Part shown: positions 37,892-47,000 of the stretch, piece by piece
How the letters are laid out: every line of letters begins with the position of its first letter
Numbering within the stretch: position 1 is the first letter of the stretch
Assembly: GCF_001953635.1 (NCBI RefSeq)
Contig: NZ_MEJH01000002.1
Coordinates: forward strand, 186,001-250,000
Direction: 5' to 3'
Length of the DNA stretch: 64,000 nt
From: Alteromonas abrolhosensis
GTDB taxonomy: Bacteria; Pseudomonadota; Gammaproteobacteria; Enterobacterales; Alteromonadaceae
Translations under genes and position numbers: made by a program
The notes under the pieces: model-generated
What the model was told of the DNA's origin: nothing
The model's database searches: none
Seen by the model: only the letters and a program-made list of their open reading frames with translations

Positions 37892-38299
37892 TTAACTAAA
37901 AAGTGGGGGCGCTCTACTGCCAACCGTTTGAACAAAAGGTTGGGGAAATGTAGGGCAAAGATAAGGAAGAGGTCGGCGCTGTTTTGTTATTTGCGCCTTT
38001 GCTATCGCCGTGGCTTTTACCAAAAGGCCCACTAATACCAGTGCTATGGTAGGAACGATAAATTGTGAAAGTGTGTGATTAGCGAGGGCAATGAAAAAAG
38101 GCTCTACAACCAAACTTTCATTAAATGCACTGACGAACTCTGCTGAGTCAGCCAAAGTACCACTGATAACTAGCGTAATGTTCAGCAATAACACCATATT
38201 AGCCAACCACAGCATAGCGCCCACACCATTGGTGTAGTTTACTGCGGGTCTAATTAGTGAATTCAGTTCGTTTAAGAAACTGAAAGGACGTGGTGCCAT
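37892..38299 (-). CDS. Small membrane protein upstream of cyoA, function unknown
   Basis: A 135-residue reading frame with two strong hydrophobic helices (about residues 26-50 and 82-105) and a basic, proline-rich tail. It reads in the same direction as the cyo operon, 150 bases before cyoA. No family was recognised. The regular helices and lack of a better overlapping frame support it as real, but it could be specific to this genus; a role in oxidase biogenesis is only a guess from position. Confidence 0.55.
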   Translation of the reverse strand: MAPRPFSFLNELNSLIRPAVNYTNGVGAMLWLANMVLLLNITLVISGTLADSAEFVSAFNESLVVEPFFIALANHTLSQFIVPTIALVLVGLLVKATAIAKAQITKQRRPLPYLCPTFPQPFVQTVGSRAPPLFS

Positions 38300-38808
38300 A
38301 TAGAACGTTATGCCTTATGAAAAATACACAAGTATTTATGCAACTCCACCTGATTAGGTGCAGGCGTGGCAGGGTAATCATAATTGAAAGCAAGCACAAG
38401 CCACCCACCTTAGGGCTTTCAAGGCCTGTGATTTGAAGTACAACGCATTGATAACCAATTCATTAACATTTAATGAAAGTCTCACACTGTACTAAGACGC
38501 TTCTGTCACTGACACATAAACAGCGCATCTTTTGGTTTCTCTAGGCTAAACAACGCTTCTAATAATTCCTGTCGCCATCTGTAGTTGTTAATTATTTGTT
38601 TTAACAATCCGAATTTCTGTGATGCTTTCTAAGCAATTCATAAATCGCCAGGCGTCTTATTAATGCGATGAATCGCACATTAACGTGTCCTCGTTTCACA
38701 ACGCAACTGTTCTAAAAATCATCATTATTTTAAAATGCCACCGGTAGCATTTTGTTTAATTCGTGTTAATATCAGGCAGTATTATCTTGATTTTGGGACC
38801 GCAAAAAG
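38300..38808 (+). other. 509-base intergenic region before the IclR gene
   Basis: Divergent promoter region between the small membrane protein gene and the pectin locus. It is AT-rich and holds an imperfect inverted repeat TTAATGCGAT / ATCGCACATTAA (38660-38683) and the 22-base operator-like palindrome at 38732-38753. No coding frame was recognised. Confidence 0.6.
38732..38753. promoter_or_regulatory. Palindromic operator-like site before the IclR gene
   Basis: AAAATGCC-ACCGGT-AGCATTTT is a 22-base palindrome with one mismatched pair. Its core TGCCACCGGTAGCA recurs as a perfect palindrome before the TonB receptor gene at 40953-40966, at nearly the same distance (about 65 bases) from the start codon. 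Likely an operator of the pectin locus. Confidence 0.65.
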
Positions 38809-39552
38809 ATGGAAAGGTATGTAATTCCCAGTGTTATGCAGGCGCTGCAGCTATGTCAAGCTATCGCCGAGTCTCGCTCAGGTTTAAGTGCCTCTGAAAT
38901 CGAGTCTGCGCTCAATCTTCCCCGCACATCAGTTTTTAGATTACTTAGAACGTTAACCAGTGAACGTGTAGTAGAAAAGCGTGGCACAAAATATTTCTAT
39001 GGAACGCGTATTTACGAAATTAGCGCAGCAAACTCACGCAGCCGATACGTTCAGAGAATAGTTGCGCCCGAGCTTTCAAAACTTATTGCGCCAACTAACG
39101 CTAGCGCCATTATCTGTACGCTTGGTGACTATTGTGCGTTTGTTATCGATGTTTTAGACGCCAGAGACAAACAAATAACAACGATTAGACCAGGAACAAA
39201 GCTGCCCCTATTTGAATCTGCTGCGGGCCACGTCATGTTGGCTTACCACCCAAAGTATCAAAACATGGACGACAGTAATCACCCTGCTTATTTTGATGAA
39301 CATCAAGCCGCGAAACTACGAGCAACAACCTGCACTAGAGGCTTTGCCGTTAGCCACTATTTACCGCGAAATGTAACGCTGGTTGCCGTGCCGGTCTTTA
39401 TGCGAGACGGTGAGCTTGTATCAATTTTAGCGATAGAACTAGACGGCGTGATCCACGACTTTAAGATTTTGCAGGCATGGAGCACAAAACTTAAAGATAT
39501 CGCTCGTCTTCCAACCATCAGTGCCCAACCTTTTGAGCAGGACATGCAGTAA
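38809..39552 (+). CDS. IclR-family transcriptional regulator of the pectin locus
   Basis: A 247-residue regulator: winged helix-turn-helix at about residues 8-70 (GLSASEIESALNLPRTSVFRL, read in part) and the IclR effector-binding domain at about 75-240 (FESAAGHVMLAYHP, TRGFAVSHYLPRNVTLVAVPVF). IclR proteins such as KdgR sense sugar-acid intermediates; the neighbouring pectate lyases suggest a galacturonate-derived effector. The stop overlaps the ATG of the lyase gene by one base (TAATG). Confidence 0.9.
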   Translation: MERYVIPSVMQALQLCQAIAESRSGLSASEIESALNLPRTSVFRLLRTLTSERVVEKRGTKYFYGTRIYEISAANSRSRYVQRIVAPELSKLIAPTNASAIICTLGDYCAFVIDVLDARDKQITTIRPGTKLPLFESAAGHVMLAYHPKYQNMDDSNHPAYFDEHQAAKLRATTCTRGFAVSHYLPRNVTLVAVPVFMRDGELVSILAIELDGVIHDFKILQAWSTKLKDIARLPTISAQPFEQDMQ

Positions 39553-40874
39553 TGAAACATAAATCCATCCAATTTCTTGTCGCAATCGTCTTGCTTTTTG
39601 TACTGACTAATTGTCACGCTCAACCCTTAGCGTTTGAAGGAGCGCTGGGCTTTGGTAAATACACGCAAGGTGGAAACCAAGGTAGAGTGTTAGTTGTTAA
39701 CTCGTTGTCTGACAATGCGAAAAGCCCACAAGAAGGGACGTTGCGTTGGGCGGTGGCGCAAGACTACCCGAGACTAATTGTTTTTAATGTATCTGGTGTT
39801 ATCGTCCTTGAAAAAGACTTAGAGATAAAGCACGACAATGTCACGATTGCAGGCCAAACTTCTCCTCACGGAATTGTGGTTTCCGGTGCTTCCACAAGCG
39901 TTGAAGCTAACCAGGTTATTATTCGTCACATGCGTTTTAGGCCAGGGAAAGACAGTAAAGAAGGCGACGCGGTCACTGTAAGAAACACTACTGACGTCAT
40001 CATCGATCACTGCTCGCTCAGTTGGTCAAAAGACGAGGTAGGTTCGTTCTACAATAATCAGCGCTTTACACTACAAAACAGCATTCTCTCAGAGAGTTTA
40101 AACAACGCCGGACACCATAAAGGCAGCCACGGTTATGGCGGTATTTGGGGCGGCAGCAACGCTAGCTTTTTACGTAATATTTTAGTCAATCATACCAGCA
40201 GAAACCCTCGCATTAATGGATGGCGACTGAACCCGCCTTACCCCCAACAGCAAGAGTTCGTTGATATTCGAAACAATGTCATTGCTAACTGGCAAAAGAA
40301 CTCAGCCTATGGCGGCGAAAACGGCATTGCGAATCTGGTGGGGAATGTCTACGCGCCTGGGTCCGCAACAAAGAAAATATGGTTTTTTCAACTATGGGAC
40401 GATAAGGAATCACTCACTCGACTGTACGTTGCTGAAAACCTGATGAAGGGCCATAGCGATATGTCTTCAGACAATAGCAAAGGTATAGATGTTAAAAGTG
40501 CCAAAGCTGGCTCGGAAAAAGAAAAAGCTGTACTTGCTCGTTCCCTTTCAAACGTGCCTTTTCATCAAGACAAAATAGATGAGCTTGGCGATACACAGCT
40601 AACAACACAGCAGACGTGGGCAAGCCTGATCGAAAGCAAACAGGTCGGTGCTAACCTTACTCGCGCTGGAAAAGGGCTAGACCCCGTGGATGAGCGCATA
40701 ATTACGCAAATACAACACAATCAATACAACAGCAAAAATGGGATTATAGACAGCGAATTAGATGTAATTGACTGGACGAATTACCGCAACTATTTTACCG
40801 CCGACACTGTTCCTCCACTTACTTTCCACGAAGAGAATTCATGGCGCGTACTTGCTGGAATTCCCACATTGTGA
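39552..40874 (+). CDS. Secreted pectate lyase, polysaccharide lyase family 1
   Basis: A 440-residue exported enzyme (signal peptide to about residue 24, cleavage near CHA/QP) that cleaves polygalacturonate by beta-elimination. The parallel beta-helix signature is clear: FEGALGFGKYTQGG at the start, VIIRHMRFRPGKD, DVIIDHCSLSWSKDE, and NHTSRNPRINGW with R217 and R220 as candidate catalytic/binding arginines. LTNC looks like a lipobox but asparagine before the cysteine is unusual, so a soluble periplasmic or secreted form is favoured. Translationally coupled to the IclR gene. Confidence 0.92.
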   Translation: MKHKSIQFLVAIVLLFVLTNCHAQPLAFEGALGFGKYTQGGNQGRVLVVNSLSDNAKSPQEGTLRWAVAQDYPRLIVFNVSGVIVLEKDLEIKHDNVTIAGQTSPHGIVVSGASTSVEANQVIIRHMRFRPGKDSKEGDAVTVRNTTDVIIDHCSLSWSKDEVGSFYNNQRFTLQNSILSESLNNAGHHKGSHGYGGIWGGSNASFLRNILVNHTSRNPRINGWRLNPPYPQQQEFVDIRNNVIANWQKNSAYGGENGIANLVGNVYAPGSATKKIWFFQLWDDKESLTRLYVAENLMKGHSDMSSDNSKGIDVKSAKAGSEKEKAVLARSLSNVPFHQDKIDELGDTQLTTQQTWASLIESKQVGANLTRAGKGLDPVDERIITQIQHNQYNSKNGIIDSELDVIDWTNYRNYFTADTVPPLTFHEENSWRVLAGIPTL

Positions 40875-40952
40875 CGGCTAAATATTCATATATTAATAAT
40901 TTGTGAAATAAACGTTAAATAATAATGCATTCCTAAACTACAAGATCAATAC

Positions 40953-40966
40953 TGCCACCGGTGGCA
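40953..40966. promoter_or_regulatory. Perfect palindromic operator-like site before the pectin-locus TonB receptor
   Basis: TGCCACCGGTGGCA is a perfect 14-base palindrome, 55 bases before the receptor ATG, matching the core of the site at 38732-38753. Confidence 0.65.
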
Positions 40967-41021
40967 TAGCAAACTACAAATACTACAGCTATGTCGATTT
41001 TGGAATTTAGGAGTTCAAAAC

Positions 41022-43958
41022 ATGAAAGTGTTTCAATGGACAGCCCTCGCTCTAGCCGTGTCCACGGCGTTTTCCACCATGGCGCAAAGTACTGCACCGG
41101 CTCAGGAAAATACCGAGCAAACTGAAACAAATGAAACCCCTAGCGAAATTGAAGTAGTTGAAGTAAAGGGTGTTAAACAGGCAGACCTAAAAGCGCGTGA
41201 CTTAGAACGCATGAAGAATGGCTTTAGCTCTGTTATCTCTACCGATGACTTAGGCAACTTTGTCGATCAAAACGTAGCGGAGTCTCTTCGAAGATTGCCA
41301 GGTGTAACGCTACAGCGCTCAGAAGGCGAAGGTAAGTTTGTTACCGTTCGAGGCTTAGGGCCCGGCTTCGTATCAATAAATATGAACGGCGCACAAATGT
41401 CTGGTGCAGGCGAAGAGCGGAAAGTGGGCTTAGACGCACTTCCTGCTGACCTGCTAGGAACCATTGAGGTGCTTAAAACCCTCACACCAGACCAAAACCT
41501 GAATTCCATTGGCGGCACAGTAAACGTAAAAGCAATTTCAGCGTTTGATCGCGGTAAAAACACCTTAAAAATGCGTATTCAGGACGCGTACTCAGAAGCC
41601 CGCGAAGAGCACTCTCCAAAATTTAGCTTAGACGGCACCCAGTTTTTCCTCGACAACACGTTTGGTATTGGTTTTGCGATATCTCACGAAGACCGAAAAA
41701 CCCAGATAGACGAAACGCGCCACCACAGCACCAACGAAATGAAGTTTTACACCGCTGACTTGGGTAAAACGGAAGAAGAAATTGCTCAAGGTGACGAAAT
41801 TCTCGCGCCTTCTCAGTTGGAAATTCGTCGTGAGATTGCTGGCAGAACCCGCCAAGCTGCTGCGCTTAACTTAGAGTATAAGCCCTCTGCCGATGCGTAC
41901 TATTATGCCAAAGGCACGTTCACACAATTTGAAGATGACGACCGCGCGCAGCGTGAATTTTACGACTTTCAAGATGCAGGCTCTGTAGGAAACGATGAAA
42001 TCGTTTACGTAAACGGCGCTACTAAAGAGTTTATTCTTAGCGATATAGATGTGTTCCACCAGCACTTCTTGCAAGAAAGTAAAAACAAAACCATAACGTT
42101 CAGCTTAGGGGGTGAAAACCGTATTGCTGAACGTTTCGTGTTTGACTACGAATATGCTCAATCTCGCTCAGAAGAAGACTCAACCGGTGACCGCCGCGTT
42201 CAGTTTCGTGAACGAGACCTGATTGTTTATGGCCAAGGTGGTCGAGACAACATTAATGCTCGTATTTTAAGCCCGCAGGAAGCTGCGGAAATCGCAGGTC
42301 TAACCTACGACCCGGAAAACAGCATTTTTGGCACGTCGGGCAGCGGCGATGGCTCTGACCTTTCAAATTATCAATTTGATAATCTGTTTTTAGAAGGCGG
42401 AACCCGAATTGACGAAATTAAGACGGTAAACCTTAATCTGCGAACCGACATTTTTAATGACTGGTTAAACACCATTAAGTTCGGTGTGCAGGTAAGTGAA
42501 CGCGACCATGTACGCGATAAAGACCGTTGGAGCTTTGACCCTTCTGCCAGTGACTGTAGCGACGACGCATGTATTGCCGCAGTCAACTCTACTCTTGCCG
42601 ACTACGACACCCAGATTCCTTCAAACAGTGCATTCCAGTTGCCTTTTGAAAGTCGCGGTGTAGTGGACCAAATTGTTAATGCAACCCGTCAAACGGTGGT
42701 ACCTGCCACAAATGGCGAAGTGTCCATTGAAAGCACTAAGGGCGACTACAGCATCACCGAAGATACGCAGGCGGTGTATGCTATGGCAGAGTTACCTCTG
42801 GGGCCTGATGCCACGTTAATAACAGGTGTTCGTTGGGCTCAAACCGAGTTCTCTTCCACCGGTTTTCTTTCGCTAGAAAACGATGACTTTGAATTTAATG
42901 GCGCAGGTGCGGGCGCACTGGATATCGCCATCCCGTTACCGGAAGCATCTATTAAATACAGCGAGTTTTTCCCTAGTGCGCACATTAAATGGGAGCCCAG
43001 TGAAAACTTCCTAGTGCGTGCAGCGGCGTGGACCAGCTTTACTCGCCCATCGTTTAAACAAGCTCGCGCATTTGCCGTATTTGACAGCGATATCGAGCTT
43101 TGCCCTCCAGGTTCGGACGATTGTGATGACAGTCAAGGTGGCGCATCGCTTCAACAGTTAAGCCAATATGTGCTGGGTTCCGATAATGCACTAGATGTGG
43201 GTAACCCTAATCTCGTTGCAATGACATCTATTAACTACGATGCGTCAATTGGCTGGTATCCAAGCGAAAACCTCTTTATGGAAGCGGCTATTTTCTATAA
43301 AGACATCGACAACTTTATTGTGGATGTAAACGGAATTGGCATGGCGCTTAACGACCTGCCACTTACGCTTCCGGTAAACCAGGTTACTGAGTTTGTTATT
43401 CCGCAGGACTTATACCTAAACGAGATTAATATTACCGTAAACGGTAATAAGGCCTCGGTTATCGGGTTAGAGCTGAGCTACAACCAGTACTTCGAGAATG
43501 GTTTATTCATTCAAAGTAATGCCACCATCCTAGATAGTGAAGCCACGCTTGATGGCAGTATTCGTCAAGGTAAAGTGGCACTGCCTGATCAAGCTGATAC
43601 CACCTTCAACCTTGTATTTGGTTGGGAAAGTGAAACGTTCTCAGCTCGCTTAATTGGTAACGTGCGTTCTGAAGTTCTTGAACAAATTGGCTCTTGCCCA
43701 ATTACTGCCGATCTTAACGATCCTAAGTCCTGCAAGATTTGGGGTGACCAATATCAAGATTCGGTTAAAAGCTTAGACTTTAAACTTCAGTACGACATTA
43801 CCGAGTACGCACAATTGTACTTTGACGCCATCAACCTTACCGAGGAGTCAGACCTTCGCTACTTCCAAGGTAACGCGTTAAGCGGCGGTAATATTCTGTA
43901 CCAGAAAGAAGAGTACGGCCGCAGCTATCAGCTGGGTGTAAACATTAAGTTCTACTAA
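41022..43958 (+). CDS. TonB-dependent receptor of the pectin locus
   Basis: A 978-residue outer-membrane receptor with signal peptide (cleavage near TMAQS), a plug at about 45-170 (FVDQNVAESLRRLPGVTLQR, VRGLGPGF) and a barrel ending YGRSYQLGVNIKFY. Length and plug pattern match carbohydrate-type TonB receptors. Lying between two pectinolytic genes under a shared operator-like site, it probably imports oligogalacturonides; that ligand is inference. AGGAG precedes the ATG, and a GAAA-loop terminator follows the stop. Confidence 0.94.
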   Translation: MKVFQWTALALAVSTAFSTMAQSTAPAQENTEQTETNETPSEIEVVEVKGVKQADLKARDLERMKNGFSSVISTDDLGNFVDQNVAESLRRLPGVTLQRSEGEGKFVTVRGLGPGFVSINMNGAQMSGAGEERKVGLDALPADLLGTIEVLKTLTPDQNLNSIGGTVNVKAISAFDRGKNTLKMRIQDAYSEAREEHSPKFSLDGTQFFLDNTFGIGFAISHEDRKTQIDETRHHSTNEMKFYTADLGKTEEEIAQGDEILAPSQLEIRREIAGRTRQAAALNLEYKPSADAYYYAKGTFTQFEDDDRAQREFYDFQDAGSVGNDEIVYVNGATKEFILSDIDVFHQHFLQESKNKTITFSLGGENRIAERFVFDYEYAQSRSEEDSTGDRRVQFRERDLIVYGQGGRDNINARILSPQEAAEIAGLTYDPENSIFGTSGSGDGSDLSNYQFDNLFLEGGTRIDEIKTVNLNLRTDIFNDWLNTIKFGVQVSERDHVRDKDRWSFDPSASDCSDDACIAAVNSTLADYDTQIPSNSAFQLPFESRGVVDQIVNATRQTVVPATNGEVSIESTKGDYSITEDTQAVYAMAELPLGPDATLITGVRWAQTEFSSTGFLSLENDDFEFNGAGAGALDIAIPLPEASIKYSEFFPSAHIKWEPSENFLVRAAAWTSFTRPSFKQARAFAVFDSDIELCPPGSDDCDDSQGGASLQQLSQYVLGSDNALDVGNPNLVAMTSINYDASIGWYPSENLFMEAAIFYKDIDNFIVDVNGIGMALNDLPLTLPVNQVTEFVIPQDLYLNEINITVNGNKASVIGLELSYNQYFENGLFIQSNATILDSEATLDGSIRQGKVALPDQADTTFNLVFGWESETFSARLIGNVRSEVLEQIGSCPITADLNDPKSCKIWGDQYQDSVKSLDFKLQYDITEYAQLYFDAINLTEESDLRYFQGNALSGGNILYQKEEYGRSYQLGVNIKFY

Positions 43959-43966
43959 TTGTCTGC

Positions 43967-43987
43967 GCCGGGGAAACCCGGCCTTTT
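43967..43987 (+). terminator. Terminator after the pectin-locus receptor
   Basis: GCCGGG (43967-43972) and CCCGGC (43977-43982) close a GAAA tetraloop and are followed by C and four T. A stable, compact intrinsic terminator. Confidence 0.8.
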
Positions 43988-44056
43988 CCACATAATAAAG
44001 CTGGAGCGGACATGTAGTGCGGTAGTACGCCCAGTAAAATATGGAGATTGAGTACC

Positions 44057-47000
44057 ATGAAACTCACGAAAATTGCTGCCCTGATGGGTGGTGTTATTCT
44101 CGTTACTGCCTGCGGCGAGAAAAGCTCTACCAACGTAACACTCCCCCCCGATCCAGCACTGACTGGCGTATTTGTTGATAGCCCCGTTGAAGGAATTAAT
44201 TATTCTTCTGCTTCTGTGGAAAACGGCACCACTAATGCGCAGGGTGAATACTCTTACTTCAGAGGCGAACAGCTCGCTTTCAGCATAGGTCAGCTGGCGT
44301 TTCCAGAAACCCCGGCATCGAGCGTTATCTCTCCTCTTGACCTATTCGCAACCGACAACCCTTTTAACCAGTCGGTCGTAAACACCCTTCGACTTTTACA
44401 ATCTCTTGATACCGATGGCGATCCAAGTAACGGTATAACACTAAGCGCCAGTGCCGGCGATGTAGCAGTGGCAACCCTCGACGAAGGGCAAACCATTGAA
44501 GATTTCTTTAATCAATCTGATGCTGATTTTGCAGCCGATGTAGAGGTGTGGCTTGGTTCCGCTGGCGGAGCCAGTGCTACGCTTGTGGATAAAGCACAGG
44601 CTATCAGTCATTTCGTGAATTATCTTGAAGCCGAATTAGGTACGCTCTTCCCTAACACCTTTGATGTAACCCGCTTCACAGGCGACATTTACGCACCAAC
44701 ACTGGAAGGCAGAAGTGTATCTCAAGCCACTTACACCTTTACGCCAGACGACGAAACGAACTTGTCAGGTACTTTTGTAAGAGTGCACGGTGAGGAAAGC
44801 ACAACAGGTAGCTATGAATTCTCTTTTGGACGAAAAGTTATTGCCCTTAGCTACGATGAGCAAACTGAGTATCTTATTTCCCGTGCTTTCAACACGGTTA
44901 ACGAGGTATACAGCCTGTGCGTTGTATCTCCAGATAACGCTCAGTCTATGCCGTTAGTGCTGCATGTTGAAAGCTGTCTTGCCAACGAAGACCCGCAAAA
45001 CTACCTGTTTGCTTTTACCCAAGAACAAGCAGATGTTGAACTGGCAAAGCTAGAAGAAGCCGCGAATTCTATCCAGGCGGCGCTTGAAGAAAACTTCGAT
45101 ACCGACACCGATACGTTTTTCTCATCGTCGTACAAGCGTTTAAGTGAAGAGCCAGACGCCGGTGCGCTTTATTATGTAACGGGTGGCAGCCCGCTAGTCG
45201 ACGCCACCACAGGTCAACTTACCCTTGAAGGCGATCGATTCAGTATAGGTAATGCTGCAGCCAACCCAGGTGCTAATACGTCGGCATCAGATACGGTAGG
45301 CATGGGTATTTATAACCTTAGTGAAGGTTTTACCATTAGCTTCGACGTTATTTCTCATAATGGCGGCGGTACGTTCAGCCTTTATGTAGATAACAACACC
45401 ACAGGGCAAGATAACTCAGTACACGGTGCTGCTTCTAAGTTCGTGAGCATAGGGTTAGCAGACGGCACGATGGTACCCGGCACGCGATTTACCTATACCT
45501 ATGAGCCAGGTGACGATATTGGTGGCGGCGATCCTAGTGCACCTGACGCTAAAATTCTCGATAGCTCGGTAACCAATAGTTTCTTTCAATTGCGCACAGA
45601 CTCTAGTGCCACTATCACCATCGATAACTTAAAAATTGAGACGGTAGCTGACGCAGTTGACCCAGTGCCTCCGGTTGAGCCTGAGCCTACCGAACCTGAA
45701 GAGCCAGAAGTTATTCCAAGTGTACCGCTGCCGCTTTCCTATACCTTTGCAGGTGAAAGCGAGGATATTTTCTCGACAAACTTTGCCGCGATTGAAAATG
45801 CAGCGGGTGAGCAAGTCGCCATGTTTACCATTACCGGTGGTTCGGTAACGCAAATTGACACTGGTATTCAGCTTGACGGCGGACGTTTTACCCTTGGTAA
45901 TACTGAGCCAGATACCCAAAGTTCGTCTGACGATACCTCATCAACCGGTGCACTGGATTTGAGCCGTCCTTACAAGGTTATCTTTGATGTTATTTCTGCT
46001 GAAGATTCCGAAGGCGACAACAAATTCCAGATTTACGTGGATAACAATACTTCTGGCAGCGCCAACTCACACCTAGGTTCAGATTCCCGTTTCTTTAATG
46101 AGCCTGTGCTCGATTTAGTACCGGGAACCACCATGACAATAGAAGGACAGATAGCAACGCCTAACTCGTACCTTCAATTTAGAACGGAAAGTGGCTCTAT
46201 TGTGGTCATCGACAATATTCGCATTGAATATATTGATGAAAACACCCTATTAGAGGAAACGTTTGAAACAGACGCTGACACCTTCTTCAGCCCTGAATAC
46301 AAGTCAACCGATGGTGGTGCGACACCGTTTTATAGCGTAACGGGCGGCGGTTCAGGTTTAGTGATCTCCGAAGGCCAACTAGCCATCGACAGTGCACGCT
46401 TTACCATGGGCAACAGTACCCCTGATATAGACACAACCGCTGATGACACTGTAACCACAGGTATATTAGATTTAAGCCGTGAATATACCATTAGTATGGA
46501 CATCATTGCCGTTGAAGACAGTGAAGGCGACAACAACTTCCAGATATATGTAGATAACAACACCAGCAGTAGCAGCAAATCGATACATGGTGGCGACTCT
46601 AAATTCTACAGTGAATTGGTTAATAACCTTGTGCCGGGACAACGCCTAACTATCGATGGATTTATTGGTACACCCACCTCGTTTTTACAGCTTCGTACTG
46701 AAAGTGGCGGCAAAGTGGTTATCGATAACTTTGTTATATCGTATGTGGGTGAAGCGCCAGATGACAGCAAGTTTAGCTGTGAAAATGAACCACAGCTTTA
46801 CTTCTGTGACGACTTTGCATCGGGCTCTTTAGATAACTTCACGCTTATTTCAGACGACGCAGGCTCAAACGGCCCACAAGGCACATTTGACATTGTAGAA
46901 GATGAAGGCAACAAAGTGATGCGCTACACCGCTGGCGGTGAAGGTGGCGAGATTTTCTTGGTTAAAGAGTCGGCGCTAAGCAACCTGCCAGAAAATGGAA

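Noticed and set aside
39594-39617. Lipobox in the standalone pectate lyase (LTNC)
   Set aside because: Asparagine before the cysteine is atypical, and a normal signal-peptidase site (CHA/QP) follows; lipidation is not claimed.
44057-46750. Repeated segments as DNA tandem repeats or a CRISPR-like array
   Set aside because: The repetition is at protein level (three diverged modules), not short exact DNA repeats.
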